NCBI GenBank assembly: GCA_023429135.1
Contig: JAEYWD010000045.1
Span: 1-51,898 of the forward strand
Origin: Bacteroidota bacterium
GTDB taxonomy: Bacteria > Bacteroidota > Bacteroidia > Bacteroidales > JAAUTT01
Reading direction: 5' to 3'
Length of the DNA: 51,898 nucleotides
Made by a program: the position numbers and the translations under genes. The notes beneath the pieces were generated by a model that did not search any database, was not told the origin of the DNA, and saw only the letters and a list, made by a program, of their open reading frames with translations. This document shows positions 16,532-23,805 of the stretch, in pieces (positions within the stretch are counted from its first letter, which is position 1; each line of letters starts with the position of its first letter).

Positions 16532-16737
16532 TTTGAAAAGAGAGTTTTGTATAAGTTAACGGCTTTCACCAACTCTTCTCCATGCTTATCATTTTGCAGG
16601 TTATCCTATTCCCAATTGCCGATGACCGAAAGTAAAAATTTTTTAAGAAAATAACAAAACAATTCTATTTAGATCCAAGGCAAATGCATTTAAAAAAGTG
16701 AGTATGTATCTTTGACTCTTAATAAACAGCCTTTTCT

Positions 16738-16832
16738 CCTACTTTCGTTACTCACTGACGTTCGTGAGATCGGCTTCGCCTAAGTTGGGAAAAGAAAGTA
16801 GGCAAAGAATCCTTGACCGCAGCAACGCGGTC
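16738..16832. repeat. Palindrome-rich intergenic element
   Basis: CCTACTTTC (16738-16746) and GAAAGTAGG (16794-16802) bracket a hairpin CTCACTGA...TTCGTGAG (16751-16768). A further perfect hairpin GACCGC-AGCAAC-GCGGTC (16815-16832) follows. The stretch is GC-richer than its surroundings and has further short palindromic words up to about 16935. It looks like a degenerate intergenic repeat of the kind often misread as coding. The 16532-16986 gap holds no gene I can support. Confidence 0.5.
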
Positions 16833-16986
16833 CGTCTCCTTCGTCGAGTTGACTTCGTCGATTGCTCCGCAATTCCCTTGAACGGGCTGCGGCCAGCAAG
16901 GAATTTTGGTCTACGGCTTCGCCACGCTCCAACTCAGGTGATTGAATATCGAGAAAAGTTAAATGCGTTTGCCCTGTATTTAAATT

Positions 16987-18327
16987 TCAATAATCGTCCC
17001 CCTGAGCAAAAATGCTCTTGCGAACCATCCATTTGCCACGGGTGAAATCGGGGAAAATCTGTGGCTGACCGCCTTGTGCTATCGACATCTCCGAAAGGGG
17101 TGTTACGGCGCTCCAGGCGGCTGCATCGTAAGCGTCGAGCGGAGCCTCAGCTTTACGTTTTACAATTTCAACAAAGGCACGGTCAACAAAAAAATCCATA
17201 CCTCCGTGACCCGCTCCGGTAGCCTCGGGTCCAAATTTCTTCCATAAAGGATGGTCGTTTTGGGTAAGCCAGTTGTTGGCATCGTCCCATTTGTGAGGTT
17301 GACTTTTTCCTTCGATATAAAGCGTATCGCCATCGTCCATCCAGAGTCCCTGTGTTCCCTGGATACGGAAACCTAACGAATAGGGACGCGGTAAATTGGT
17401 ATCGTGAATAACAACTATATTTTCGCCATTGTAGGTATTGATAACGGAAGTAACAATATCGCCCAACCTGAATTTCACCTTGGCATTAGGGTGGTTCTCC
17501 CCTCCTTTTTCGACGATATATTTGTTCAAACCACGACTTTTTGTAGCGGTGGATGTGATGCTCAAAAAACGATTGCCATAATTAATGTCCATCATGGTTG
17601 CCACGGGACCGAGCCCATGTGTGGGATACAGGTCGGCATTCTGCATCACTGAATGTTGGGTACGCCAATGAGCTTCATGAACGCCTTTTTCGCCAAATTC
17701 AACACCCGGTTCAAACTTTACCTGGCGTAAATCGTGCTCATAACCGCAATGGGCATACATCATCTCGCCAAACATTCCCTGACGGACCATATTCAAAACC
17801 GCCATTACATCGCGACGGTAACAAACATTTTCGAGGATCATCATAGGAACCCGGGTTTGTTCGTAAGTGTTTACAAGGTCCCAGCATTCTTCAATTGTTA
17901 ATGCTGCCGACACTTCCAAACCTGCATATTTACCGGCTTTCATAGCTGCAACAGCCATGGTTGTATGCCATATCCAGGGAGTGGATATCACAACACCTTC
18001 AATGTCGGTACGCTGAAGCATTTTCTCAAACGCCCGGTCACCGTCTTTATATTCGGCAGCTTTAGGACGGCCAGATTTTGTAATCATATTCTGGGCAATT
18101 TCAATTCGGGCGGGATCGATATCACAAATTGCGGGAACCTCAACATCCGGTCGCTGAAGAATATTATTCAAATGGTTACATCCGCGCAACCCAACTCCGA
18201 TAAAGCCTATGCGAACTTTATCTTTTAATTTATCCTTATCAAAAATAATGTTTGGCGCAAAAGCAAGACCTGCTGCGGCCAAACCCGATGATTTTACAAA
18301 AGACCGACGATCAATAGTAGTGTTCAT
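16987..18327 (-). CDS. GH109-type glycosidase (Gfo/Idh/MocA fold)
   Basis: This 446-aa protein is a close match in layout to the family 109 alpha-N-acetylgalactosaminidases, which use tightly bound NAD+ to cleave terminal alpha-GalNAc by transient oxidation. The N-terminus has a twin-arginine signal (RRSFVKSSGLAAAG), so it is folded with its cofactor and exported. The NAD-binding motif is GFIGVGLRGCNHL (about residues 41-53), with CDIDPARI after it. EVSAALTIEECWDLV and ILENVCYRRDVMAVLNMVRQG are characteristic of GH109. The length agrees with the family (about 440-460). No SusC/SusD pair or other glycan genes are adjacent, so it is an orphan; blood-group A-like or mucin GalNAc removal is inferred only. 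Confidence 0.88.
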   Translation of the reverse strand: MNTTIDRRSFVKSSGLAAAGLAFAPNIIFDKDKLKDKVRIGFIGVGLRGCNHLNNILQRPDVEVPAICDIDPARIEIAQNMITKSGRPKAAEYKDGDRAFEKMLQRTDIEGVVISTPWIWHTTMAVAAMKAGKYAGLEVSAALTIEECWDLVNTYEQTRVPMMILENVCYRRDVMAVLNMVRQGMFGEMMYAHCGYEHDLRQVKFEPGVEFGEKGVHEAHWRTQHSVMQNADLYPTHGLGPVATMMDINYGNRFLSITSTATKSRGLNKYIVEKGGENHPNAKVKFRLGDIVTSVINTYNGENIVVIHDTNLPRPYSLGFRIQGTQGLWMDDGDTLYIEGKSQPHKWDDANNWLTQNDHPLWKKFGPEATGAGHGGMDFFVDRAFVEIVKRKAEAPLDAYDAAAWSAVTPLSEMSIAQGGQPQIFPDFTRGKWMVRKSIFAQGDDY

Positions 18328-18419
18328 GTTTAGTAAATTAGAACCAGCAATTTAAAAAATGATTTGGGTTTATTGTGTGAGAAAGATCAATATAATCTAC
18401 AGAAACCCTCAATCAAAAC

Positions 18420-18845
18420 TCACCTTTGAATATTCATGAGCAACTCTTCAATAGAAACTCCATTAATTTTCATCCCTTTAATATTACAGTTTACAAGCTC
18501 CACTCCTTCCATGTTGCAAGTTGTGAAAGTACTGCCGGAAAAACTGCAATTCTCAAACAACACTGGGTCATGCTTATTCTCGGGACTATAGGCAGGATGG
18601 CCTTTAGGAGGGGTTCCAATATTACGGAAAATTGATCCGCTCATCCGTACCCCGGTAATTTCCACACCGGTAAGATTTGCGTTGGATATCCTGCTCCCAG
18701 TCATGGTAACATCATCGAGCCGAAGATTTTTGAGACTCACAGTATCAAAGGTTGACCCATCCAGCATACTGCTCTTTACTTCTAATTTGTATTGAGCATT
18801 AGTAATTTTCAAGTCTTTCATTTCGATAATATTGGTATAATGCAA
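18420..18845 (-). CDS. Pentapeptide-repeat-like protein
   Basis: This 141-aa protein (133 if the start is Met9, at 18821, which I prefer) has hydrophobic residues recurring every five positions, as in the pentapeptide right-handed beta helix: LDGSTFDTVSLKNLRLDDVT, then ISNANLTGVEITGVRMSGSIF, and a second block FENCSFSGSTFTTCNMEGVE. A loop of about 20 residues with Pro and Gly separates the blocks. Such proteins can mimic DNA, bind gyrase or act as small scaffolds; none of this can be shown here. There is no signal peptide. It is on the same strand as the GH109 gene, 92 bp upstream of it, and may share its message. Confidence 0.75.
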   Translation of the reverse strand: MHYTNIIEMKDLKITNAQYKLEVKSSMLDGSTFDTVSLKNLRLDDVTMTGSRISNANLTGVEITGVRMSGSIFRNIGTPPKGHPAYSPENKHDPVLFENCSFSGSTFTTCNMEGVELVNCNIKGMKINGVSIEELLMNIQR

Positions 18846-18938
18846 TATAGTTATTTTATTTTTTGTTAGGATCTAAAAATCACAGGAAGTTATTGAAAAG
18901 AAGTAAGATAAATATTATAGAAAAAGATAAAAATTGAC

Positions 18939-18964
18939 TAGGGGTATGCGATCTTTTACCTGTC
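18939..18964 (+). promoter_or_regulatory. Candidate ECF-dependent promoter of the sigma/FecR locus
   Basis: TAGGGGTAT (18939-18947), an 11-bp spacer and CCTGTC (18959-18964) form a bipartite element 70 bp before the sigma start. The same two boxes with the same spacing lie at 22537-22562 before a downstream gene of the locus. Identity of both boxes and the spacer length is strong evidence for a shared promoter, probably recognised by the ECF sigma encoded here. The recogniser is inferred. Confidence 0.65.
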
Positions 18965-19034
18965 TTAAAGTAAAAATAATATCATACTTTGGATAGCTTG
19001 TTGATTTTGGATATTTTAGCGCAAAGTTCAAATT

Positions 19035-19616
19035 GTGATATTAGCAGAGAAAGAATTTAACGAAGCTTTGCAACAGAGCAACATGGTGATTTTCGAACAG
19101 GTGTTCCGAAATTACTATGAGCGCCTGTGCAACTATGCTAACACAATTTTGAACGATATGGATGAAGCGGAAGAAATAGTGCAGAGCACGTTTCTGGGAT
19201 TATGGGAAAAGCGTTCGGGAATACAGATTCACACTGCCTTGAAATCGTATCTGTATCAGTCGGTTCACAACAGTTGCCTCAATCATCTGGATCACCTTAA
19301 AGTCCGGAGAGCTCACAGGGATTATTATATGCACCACTCTGATGTTGCTGTTGACTCAGGTTCGCAGGTAGCGGTTGCCAACGAGCTTGAAAAGCAGATT
19401 GAAGAAGCCATCTCTTCACTTCCTCCGCAATGCCAGACTGTATTCCGGCTGAGCCGTTTCGAGGGATTAACCTATGCCGAAATAGCACAGCAAATGAACA
19501 TCTCGGTGAAAACAATCGAAAACCACATGGGAAAAGCTTTGAAAATAATGAGAGAAAAACTGAAGGATTATCTTCCACTTCTTTTGTGGCTTTTGTTCCG
19601 AAATAATTTGAATTAA
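19035..19616 (+). CDS. FecI-like ECF sigma factor
   Basis: This 193-aa sigma factor belongs to the Bacteroidota FecI/FecR type. Region 2 reads FEQVFRNYYERLCNYA, then DEAEEIVQSTFLGLWEKR (about residues 50-67). Region 4 reads LPPQCQTVFRLSRFEGLTYAEIAQQMN, then ISVKTIENHMGKAL (about 118-175), as in the xenosiderophore/Sus-type family. The start is GTG at 19035; it gives the usual family length, and no upstream ATG fits. The fecR gene starts 1 bp after its stop codon. It is kept inactive by the FecR product and released by an outer-membrane signal. It probably transcribes its own operon and the gene at 22593 through the TAGGGGTAT-N11-CCTGTC element. Confidence 0.92.
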   Translation: MILAEKEFNEALQQSNMVIFEQVFRNYYERLCNYANTILNDMDEAEEIVQSTFLGLWEKRSGIQIHTALKSYLYQSVHNSCLNHLDHLKVRRAHRDYYMHHSDVAVDSGSQVAVANELEKQIEEAISSLPPQCQTVFRLSRFEGLTYAEIAQQMNISVKTIENHMGKALKIMREKLKDYLPLLLWLLFRNNLN

Positions 19617-19617
19617 T

Positions 19618-20631
19618 TTGAGCTACGACAGTACACATATCGACAACCTGATTGCCCGGTACCTTGCCGGTGAAGCTTCCGAAAAAGAATGGGAGGAGCT
19701 GTCGCTTTGGATGGAAACTTCGCCCGAGAACAAGAAATATTTCGAGGGTATTAAGTTTGTCCACGACAAAGCAGTTGCCTCTCATCGTATAGTAAAAGTG
19801 GATGTGGATAAAGCCTGGGGTAAGCTGAGTTCGCAAATGACTACTCCCACTCAGGTATCAACTCCCAAAACCATTCCTCTGCCGCTTTACAAACAAACCT
19901 GGTTCAGGGTTGCCGCTTCGTTTGCAATACTCTTAACCGTTTCGGCAGTTCTTTATTTTATATCATTACCCCCTGTTCAGGTAAAAGTGACCTTAGCTGC
20001 AAGCGATTCGGTAAAAACCCAATCGCTTGCAAATACTGAAATAACTTTGAATCGCAATTCAAAAATTGTTTACAACAGTAAAAAGTCGGGGAAACAACAG
20101 GAAATAGAATTAACCGGCGAAGCATTTATTGAGGTAAATCACAGCAACGATACCACGCTGATTGTTAAAGCCGGAGAAACAATGATCCGGGATATTGGCA
20201 CCGCATTTAATGTACGGGCATACTCAGATAGCGCCACTATTGAAGTTTTTGTTCAAAGCGGCGAAGTTGCATTTTATACCGCACAAAATGCCGGCATAAC
20301 TGTTAAAGCTGGTGAATCGGGGATTTATAACAAACACGAAAAGAAATTCTATAAACCCGATGCGGTTGATATCAATGCCATTGCTTACAAATCGAAGTTG
20401 TTTGTCTTCCGCGGAATACCTCTGGGTAAAGCAATTTCAGATTTAAATAAAGTATATAATCAAAAGTTCGAACTTGCAAACAACAATCTTGAAAACTGCA
20501 CCATAACTGTTACGTTCGATAACGAAACACCCATTGGCATTGCCGAAATTATTGCCGAGACTTTAGGTTTACAGGTAACGGAAGTTGGAGGCAGGTTTGT
20601 TTTATCGGGCGAATGTTCCCGACAACCCTAA
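19618..20631 (+). CDS. FecR-family anti-sigma regulator
   Basis: This 337-aa inner-membrane protein has the FecR layout: a cytosolic N-terminus (about residues 1-90, IDNLIARYLAGEASEKEWEE) that binds the sigma factor, one transmembrane helix (about 97-117), a periplasmic FecR domain (LTGEAFIEVNH, DIGTAFNVRAY, VFVQSGEV) and a C-terminal DUF4974 domain (about 260-335, FRGIPLGKAISDLNKVYNQ). The start codon is TTG at 19618, 1 bp after the sigma stop. The next gene's ATG overlaps the stop codon by one base. In Fec-type systems the periplasmic part contacts the STN domain of an outer-membrane receptor; here the only STN domain is in the next gene. Confidence 0.92.
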   Translation: MSYDSTHIDNLIARYLAGEASEKEWEELSLWMETSPENKKYFEGIKFVHDKAVASHRIVKVDVDKAWGKLSSQMTTPTQVSTPKTIPLPLYKQTWFRVAASFAILLTVSAVLYFISLPPVQVKVTLAASDSVKTQSLANTEITLNRNSKIVYNSKKSGKQQEIELTGEAFIEVNHSNDTTLIVKAGETMIRDIGTAFNVRAYSDSATIEVFVQSGEVAFYTAQNAGITVKAGESGIYNKHEKKFYKPDAVDINAIAYKSKLFVFRGIPLGKAISDLNKVYNQKFELANNNLENCTITVTFDNETPIGIAEIIAETLGLQVTEVGGRFVLSGECSRQP

Positions 20632-20635
20632 AATT

Positions 20636-22507
20636 ATGAAGCTATTCTTCTTTTTCCTACTAGTACTTTTTACAATTCCATCCTTTGGGCAGGATAAAAC
20701 TCCCGTTCTGGAACGCGAAGTATCAATAACGGCAACCAACCAAACGCTCGAATCGGTTTTAAACAACATGAGCTTTCAGGCCGACTTTGTTTTTTCATAC
20801 AGTCCCGAAGCCATTAACCACAAACGCAGCGTGAATCTGAATGTAAAAGATAAATCGGTGCGTTATACCCTCAATTCTCTTTTCAAGGATGAGAATGTTG
20901 AGTATAAGGTACGCGGAAAATATATCATCCTGAAAAAGAAAAGCGCTCCGAAAGAAGATGTCAGAATTTATGAGGGCTACGTGTATGATTCGCAAACCGG
21001 CAAACGCCTTACCGAAGCCAGCGTTTACGATAAAAGCCTTTTAGCATCAGCCATAACCGATAAGTATGGATATTTTACGATGGAAGTCCCGGCAAGTGCT
21101 CCCATAAAATCGCTTCAAATAAGCAAACTGGGATACAGCGATACATTATTTGTATCAGTCGATAGTCTGGTGAGGCATCGTAATATCGAAATCAATATGC
21201 AGCAGGACGATACAATTAAGAAGCTTCTGATTGATTTTGAGAAAATAAAACCAGGATGGATGGTGTCTGAAAAGGTTTTAATAAATGCACGTAATATTAC
21301 TGAACCGGTTTTTAAAACCGCTCAGTTTTCACTTATCCCCTACCTGAGTACAAATAGGTTGCTGGGAGGCGTGGCCATCAACGATTTTTCAATCAATCTG
21401 ACAGTAGGATATACTCAGGGAATAAGGTTGTTTGAAGCTGGTGGAATTATGAATTACGTAAGAGGCGACGTACGTTATTTTCAGGCAGCCGGAATAGCAA
21501 ATATGGTAGGGGGTAACGTAATGGGGTTTCAGGCTGCAGGTATTTACAACTTTGCGAATAATGTAACTGGTTTCCAGGCAGCAGGTATTTTCAACAATAC
21601 CCAGGTTGTTAAAGGTGTTCAGGTGGCTGGAATATTTAATATGAACAGGAATGATGCAACTATTCAGCTCTCGGGTATTTTTAATCATGCCACTAAAAAT
21701 AAATTGCAGGTAGCTGGATTGCTGAATAAAGCAACCCAAACTGTTTCCCAAACTGCCGGATTATTAAACATCAGCGAAAAGTCAGCTTTTCAGATTGCAG
21801 GATTTGCCAATGTAACCGAAACGCTTTATGGTGGTCAGATAGCTGGATTTATGAATACAACAAAATCGGGCAGTGACTTGCAAATTGCCGGTGGGATAAA
21901 TAATACACGACAAGATGCAAAAGTGCAGATTGCCGGTTTGTTTAACAGGGCGAAACATATGAAAGCTTTTCATCTTGCGACTTTCAATTTTGCAGATACC
22001 GCCTCAGGAACGGTTATCGGGCTGTTCTCTTTCATCAAAAAAGGTTATCATAAACTCGAAATATCTGCCGACGAGTCCTTCCCGCTAAATGTGGCTTACA
22101 GAACGGGAACTCAAAAGTTTCATACTTTTCTAACTGGTGGTACTTCATCCCTTAACTTTAATCATTTTCTGTGGAATGTTGGATATGGCTTGGGAACCTC
22201 TTTAGGTAATCCTTCCAAAACGCTGTTCGATATTGATCTTTCATCGAGTGAAGTATTTTATGGTAATAGAATCACAGGAACATACCATCATTATAAACTT
22301 TACATGGGCTTCGACACAAAACTGGTTGGTAAAATGAGCCTTGCATACGGAATAAGCTATAACCTGCTATTGTCCGACACTTTCATGCCAGATTACGGAG
22401 AAATAAACTCGCGTTTACCCTTTTACTCACTAACCAGTCATGACTTTGCAAATGGCCACAATCTGAAAAGTTGGATTGGAGGAAAGATAGCAATTCGGTT
22501 TTTCTAG
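20636..22507 (+). CDS. STN + carboxypeptidase-regulatory + surface-repeat protein
   Basis: I place the start at ATG 20636, because it opens a signal peptide (MKLFFFFLLVLFTIPSFGQ); the longer frame from 20585 reads through the end of fecR. The 623-aa protein has an STN domain (about residues 28-85, TNQTLESVLNNMSFQADFVF, SVRYTLNSLFKDENVEYKV) and a carboxypeptidase-regulatory-like domain (about 93-175). About twelve repeats of 18-20 residues follow, with the core FQAAGIxN (about 250-440). The C-terminal part is beta-rich with paired aromatic strands and ends in Phe, as in outer-membrane proteins. The repeats resemble the LA_2272-type surface repeat family. STN at the N-terminus would let it signal to FecR in place of a receptor. 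That is inference, but the gene order supports it. Confidence 0.85.
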   Translation: MKLFFFFLLVLFTIPSFGQDKTPVLEREVSITATNQTLESVLNNMSFQADFVFSYSPEAINHKRSVNLNVKDKSVRYTLNSLFKDENVEYKVRGKYIILKKKSAPKEDVRIYEGYVYDSQTGKRLTEASVYDKSLLASAITDKYGYFTMEVPASAPIKSLQISKLGYSDTLFVSVDSLVRHRNIEINMQQDDTIKKLLIDFEKIKPGWMVSEKVLINARNITEPVFKTAQFSLIPYLSTNRLLGGVAINDFSINLTVGYTQGIRLFEAGGIMNYVRGDVRYFQAAGIANMVGGNVMGFQAAGIYNFANNVTGFQAAGIFNNTQVVKGVQVAGIFNMNRNDATIQLSGIFNHATKNKLQVAGLLNKATQTVSQTAGLLNISEKSAFQIAGFANVTETLYGGQIAGFMNTTKSGSDLQIAGGINNTRQDAKVQIAGLFNRAKHMKAFHLATFNFADTASGTVIGLFSFIKKGYHKLEISADESFPLNVAYRTGTQKFHTFLTGGTSSLNFNHFLWNVGYGLGTSLGNPSKTLFDIDLSSSEVFYGNRITGTYHHYKLYMGFDTKLVGKMSLAYGISYNLLLSDTFMPDYGEINSRLPFYSLTSHDFANGHNLKSWIGGKIAIRFF

Positions 22508-22536
22508 AATAAAAAACAAAAAATAATTTTATCAAG

Positions 22537-22562
22537 TAGGGGTATAAAAAGAGTAGCCTGTC
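22537..22562 (+). promoter_or_regulatory. Second copy of the ECF-type promoter motif
   Basis: TAGGGGTAT (22537-22545), an 11-bp spacer and CCTGTC (22557-22562) repeat the element at 18939-18964 in both boxes and spacing, while the spacer sequence differs. It lies 30 bp before the start of the second repeat protein, so it gives that gene and the receptor their own promoter inside the locus. Confidence 0.65.
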
Positions 22563-22592
22563 ATACGACTATAACTTAAAAAATTAGTCCAT

Positions 22593-23768
22593 ATGAACAA
22601 GCTTATTTTTACCATTTTGACTATTACTCTTCTTCAGGGAAATATTGAAAAATCCTTGGCTCAGTCTTCGGAACAAAGTTCCAATCCATCTTCAACAATA
22701 TCTCCGCGAGCTTTCCAGGTTTCGTTTATTCCTTACTTCGGAACCAACGGATTAAATTCAGAAAATTACATCAATAACTTTTCACTAAACATTTTAGCGG
22801 GATATAACGGTGGAACCTCAGGTTTTGAAATCGGAGGCCTTGTAAATATAGATCGTTACGAGGTAAGTGCCACCCAAATTGCCGGTATTGGGAATCATGG
22901 TGGCAAAACAGCAAAAGGAGTGCAGATTGCCGGTATTTACAACATTTCAAAAGTTATGAAAGGAAGCCAGATTGCTGGTATTTCCAACCTGACCACCAGC
23001 ATGAAAGGTGTGCAGATTGCCGGAATAAGCAACCATACTATTAAGGGTAATTGTGGCCAAATTGGCGGACTTGTAAATCTTACTCTTGAAAACGCCATTT
23101 TTCAAATTGGAGGATTAACAAACCATGCCCGCACGTGCAAAGGAGTTCAAATTGCAGGTTTGGTTAACACAGCAACAGAATCCACCGGGAGCCAGATTGC
23201 TGGGATTGTAAATATTGCCCGTACAGTTCGCGGATCACAAATAGCGGTTATAAATATTGCCGATACCTGCAAAGGAGTTCCAATTGGAGTTATCAATATA
23301 ATTAAAAACGGTTATCAAAGGTTTGAGCTGTCGGCTGATGAGTTTTTCCAGGCAAATTTTTCATACCGCTCAGGAGTTGAAAAATTTCATACCATACTCT
23401 CGGTTGGCATACAGCCACAGGATCTTGGAGCCCCGCTGTGGACATATGGCACAGGTCTTGGAACCTCACAGGCTTTATCATCCAAAACATTGCTCGATTT
23501 CGACATGAGCTTTAACCATATTCTAAAAAAAGGAGATGCCGGAAATAATTACCATTACAAAATTTATATGGGGCTGGACAAAATCCTGAACAATCATCTG
23601 TCTCTCGCTTTCGGACTTTCGTATAACTTTCTTACTACTGACATAAGAAACTCTGAATACGGAAAATATTATTCTGACATTGCTCCATACTCCTTTTCGA
23701 ATCAGACATACAGTCGTACGAACCTGAGAACCTGGGCCGGCGCAAAAATTGGCTTACGTTTCCGCTAA
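22593..23768 (+). CDS. Surface-repeat outer-membrane-type protein without STN
   Basis: This 391-aa protein has a signal peptide (about residues 1-23) and ten repeats of 19-20 residues with the core VQIAGIxN (about 90-240). A C-terminal region follows that aligns with the last 180 residues of the preceding protein: NGYQRFELSADEFFQANFSY against KGYHKLEISADESFPLNVAY, then SGVEKFHTIL, YHYKIYMGLD and LSLAFGLSYNF. It is therefore a paralogue that lacks the STN and carboxypeptidase-regulatory domains. The repeats match the LA_2272-type surface repeat family in style. It has its own ECF-type promoter copy 30 bp upstream. The regular repeats suggest a surface-exposed solenoid or strand array; its ligand is unknown. 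Confidence 0.8.
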   Translation: MNKLIFTILTITLLQGNIEKSLAQSSEQSSNPSSTISPRAFQVSFIPYFGTNGLNSENYINNFSLNILAGYNGGTSGFEIGGLVNIDRYEVSATQIAGIGNHGGKTAKGVQIAGIYNISKVMKGSQIAGISNLTTSMKGVQIAGISNHTIKGNCGQIGGLVNLTLENAIFQIGGLTNHARTCKGVQIAGLVNTATESTGSQIAGIVNIARTVRGSQIAVINIADTCKGVPIGVINIIKNGYQRFELSADEFFQANFSYRSGVEKFHTILSVGIQPQDLGAPLWTYGTGLGTSQALSSKTLLDFDMSFNHILKKGDAGNNYHYKIYMGLDKILNNHLSLAFGLSYNFLTTDIRNSEYGKYYSDIAPYSFSNQTYSRTNLRTWAGAKIGLRFR

Positions 23769-23805
23769 AATATTCTTGAACAATAACCATTTAAATTGAT
23801 CAGTT

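Noticed and set aside
16295..16654. 119-aa plus-strand frame across the minisatellite
   Set aside because: The 21-bp unit keeps any frame open; this strand gives a less regular peptide and runs into non-repeat sequence.
16764..17045. 93-aa plus-strand frame
   Set aside because: It covers palindromic repeat DNA and the end of the GH109 gene on the other strand.
20585..20635. Upstream start of the STN-repeat protein
   Set aside because: It reads the end of fecR in another frame, and the signal peptide begins at 20636.
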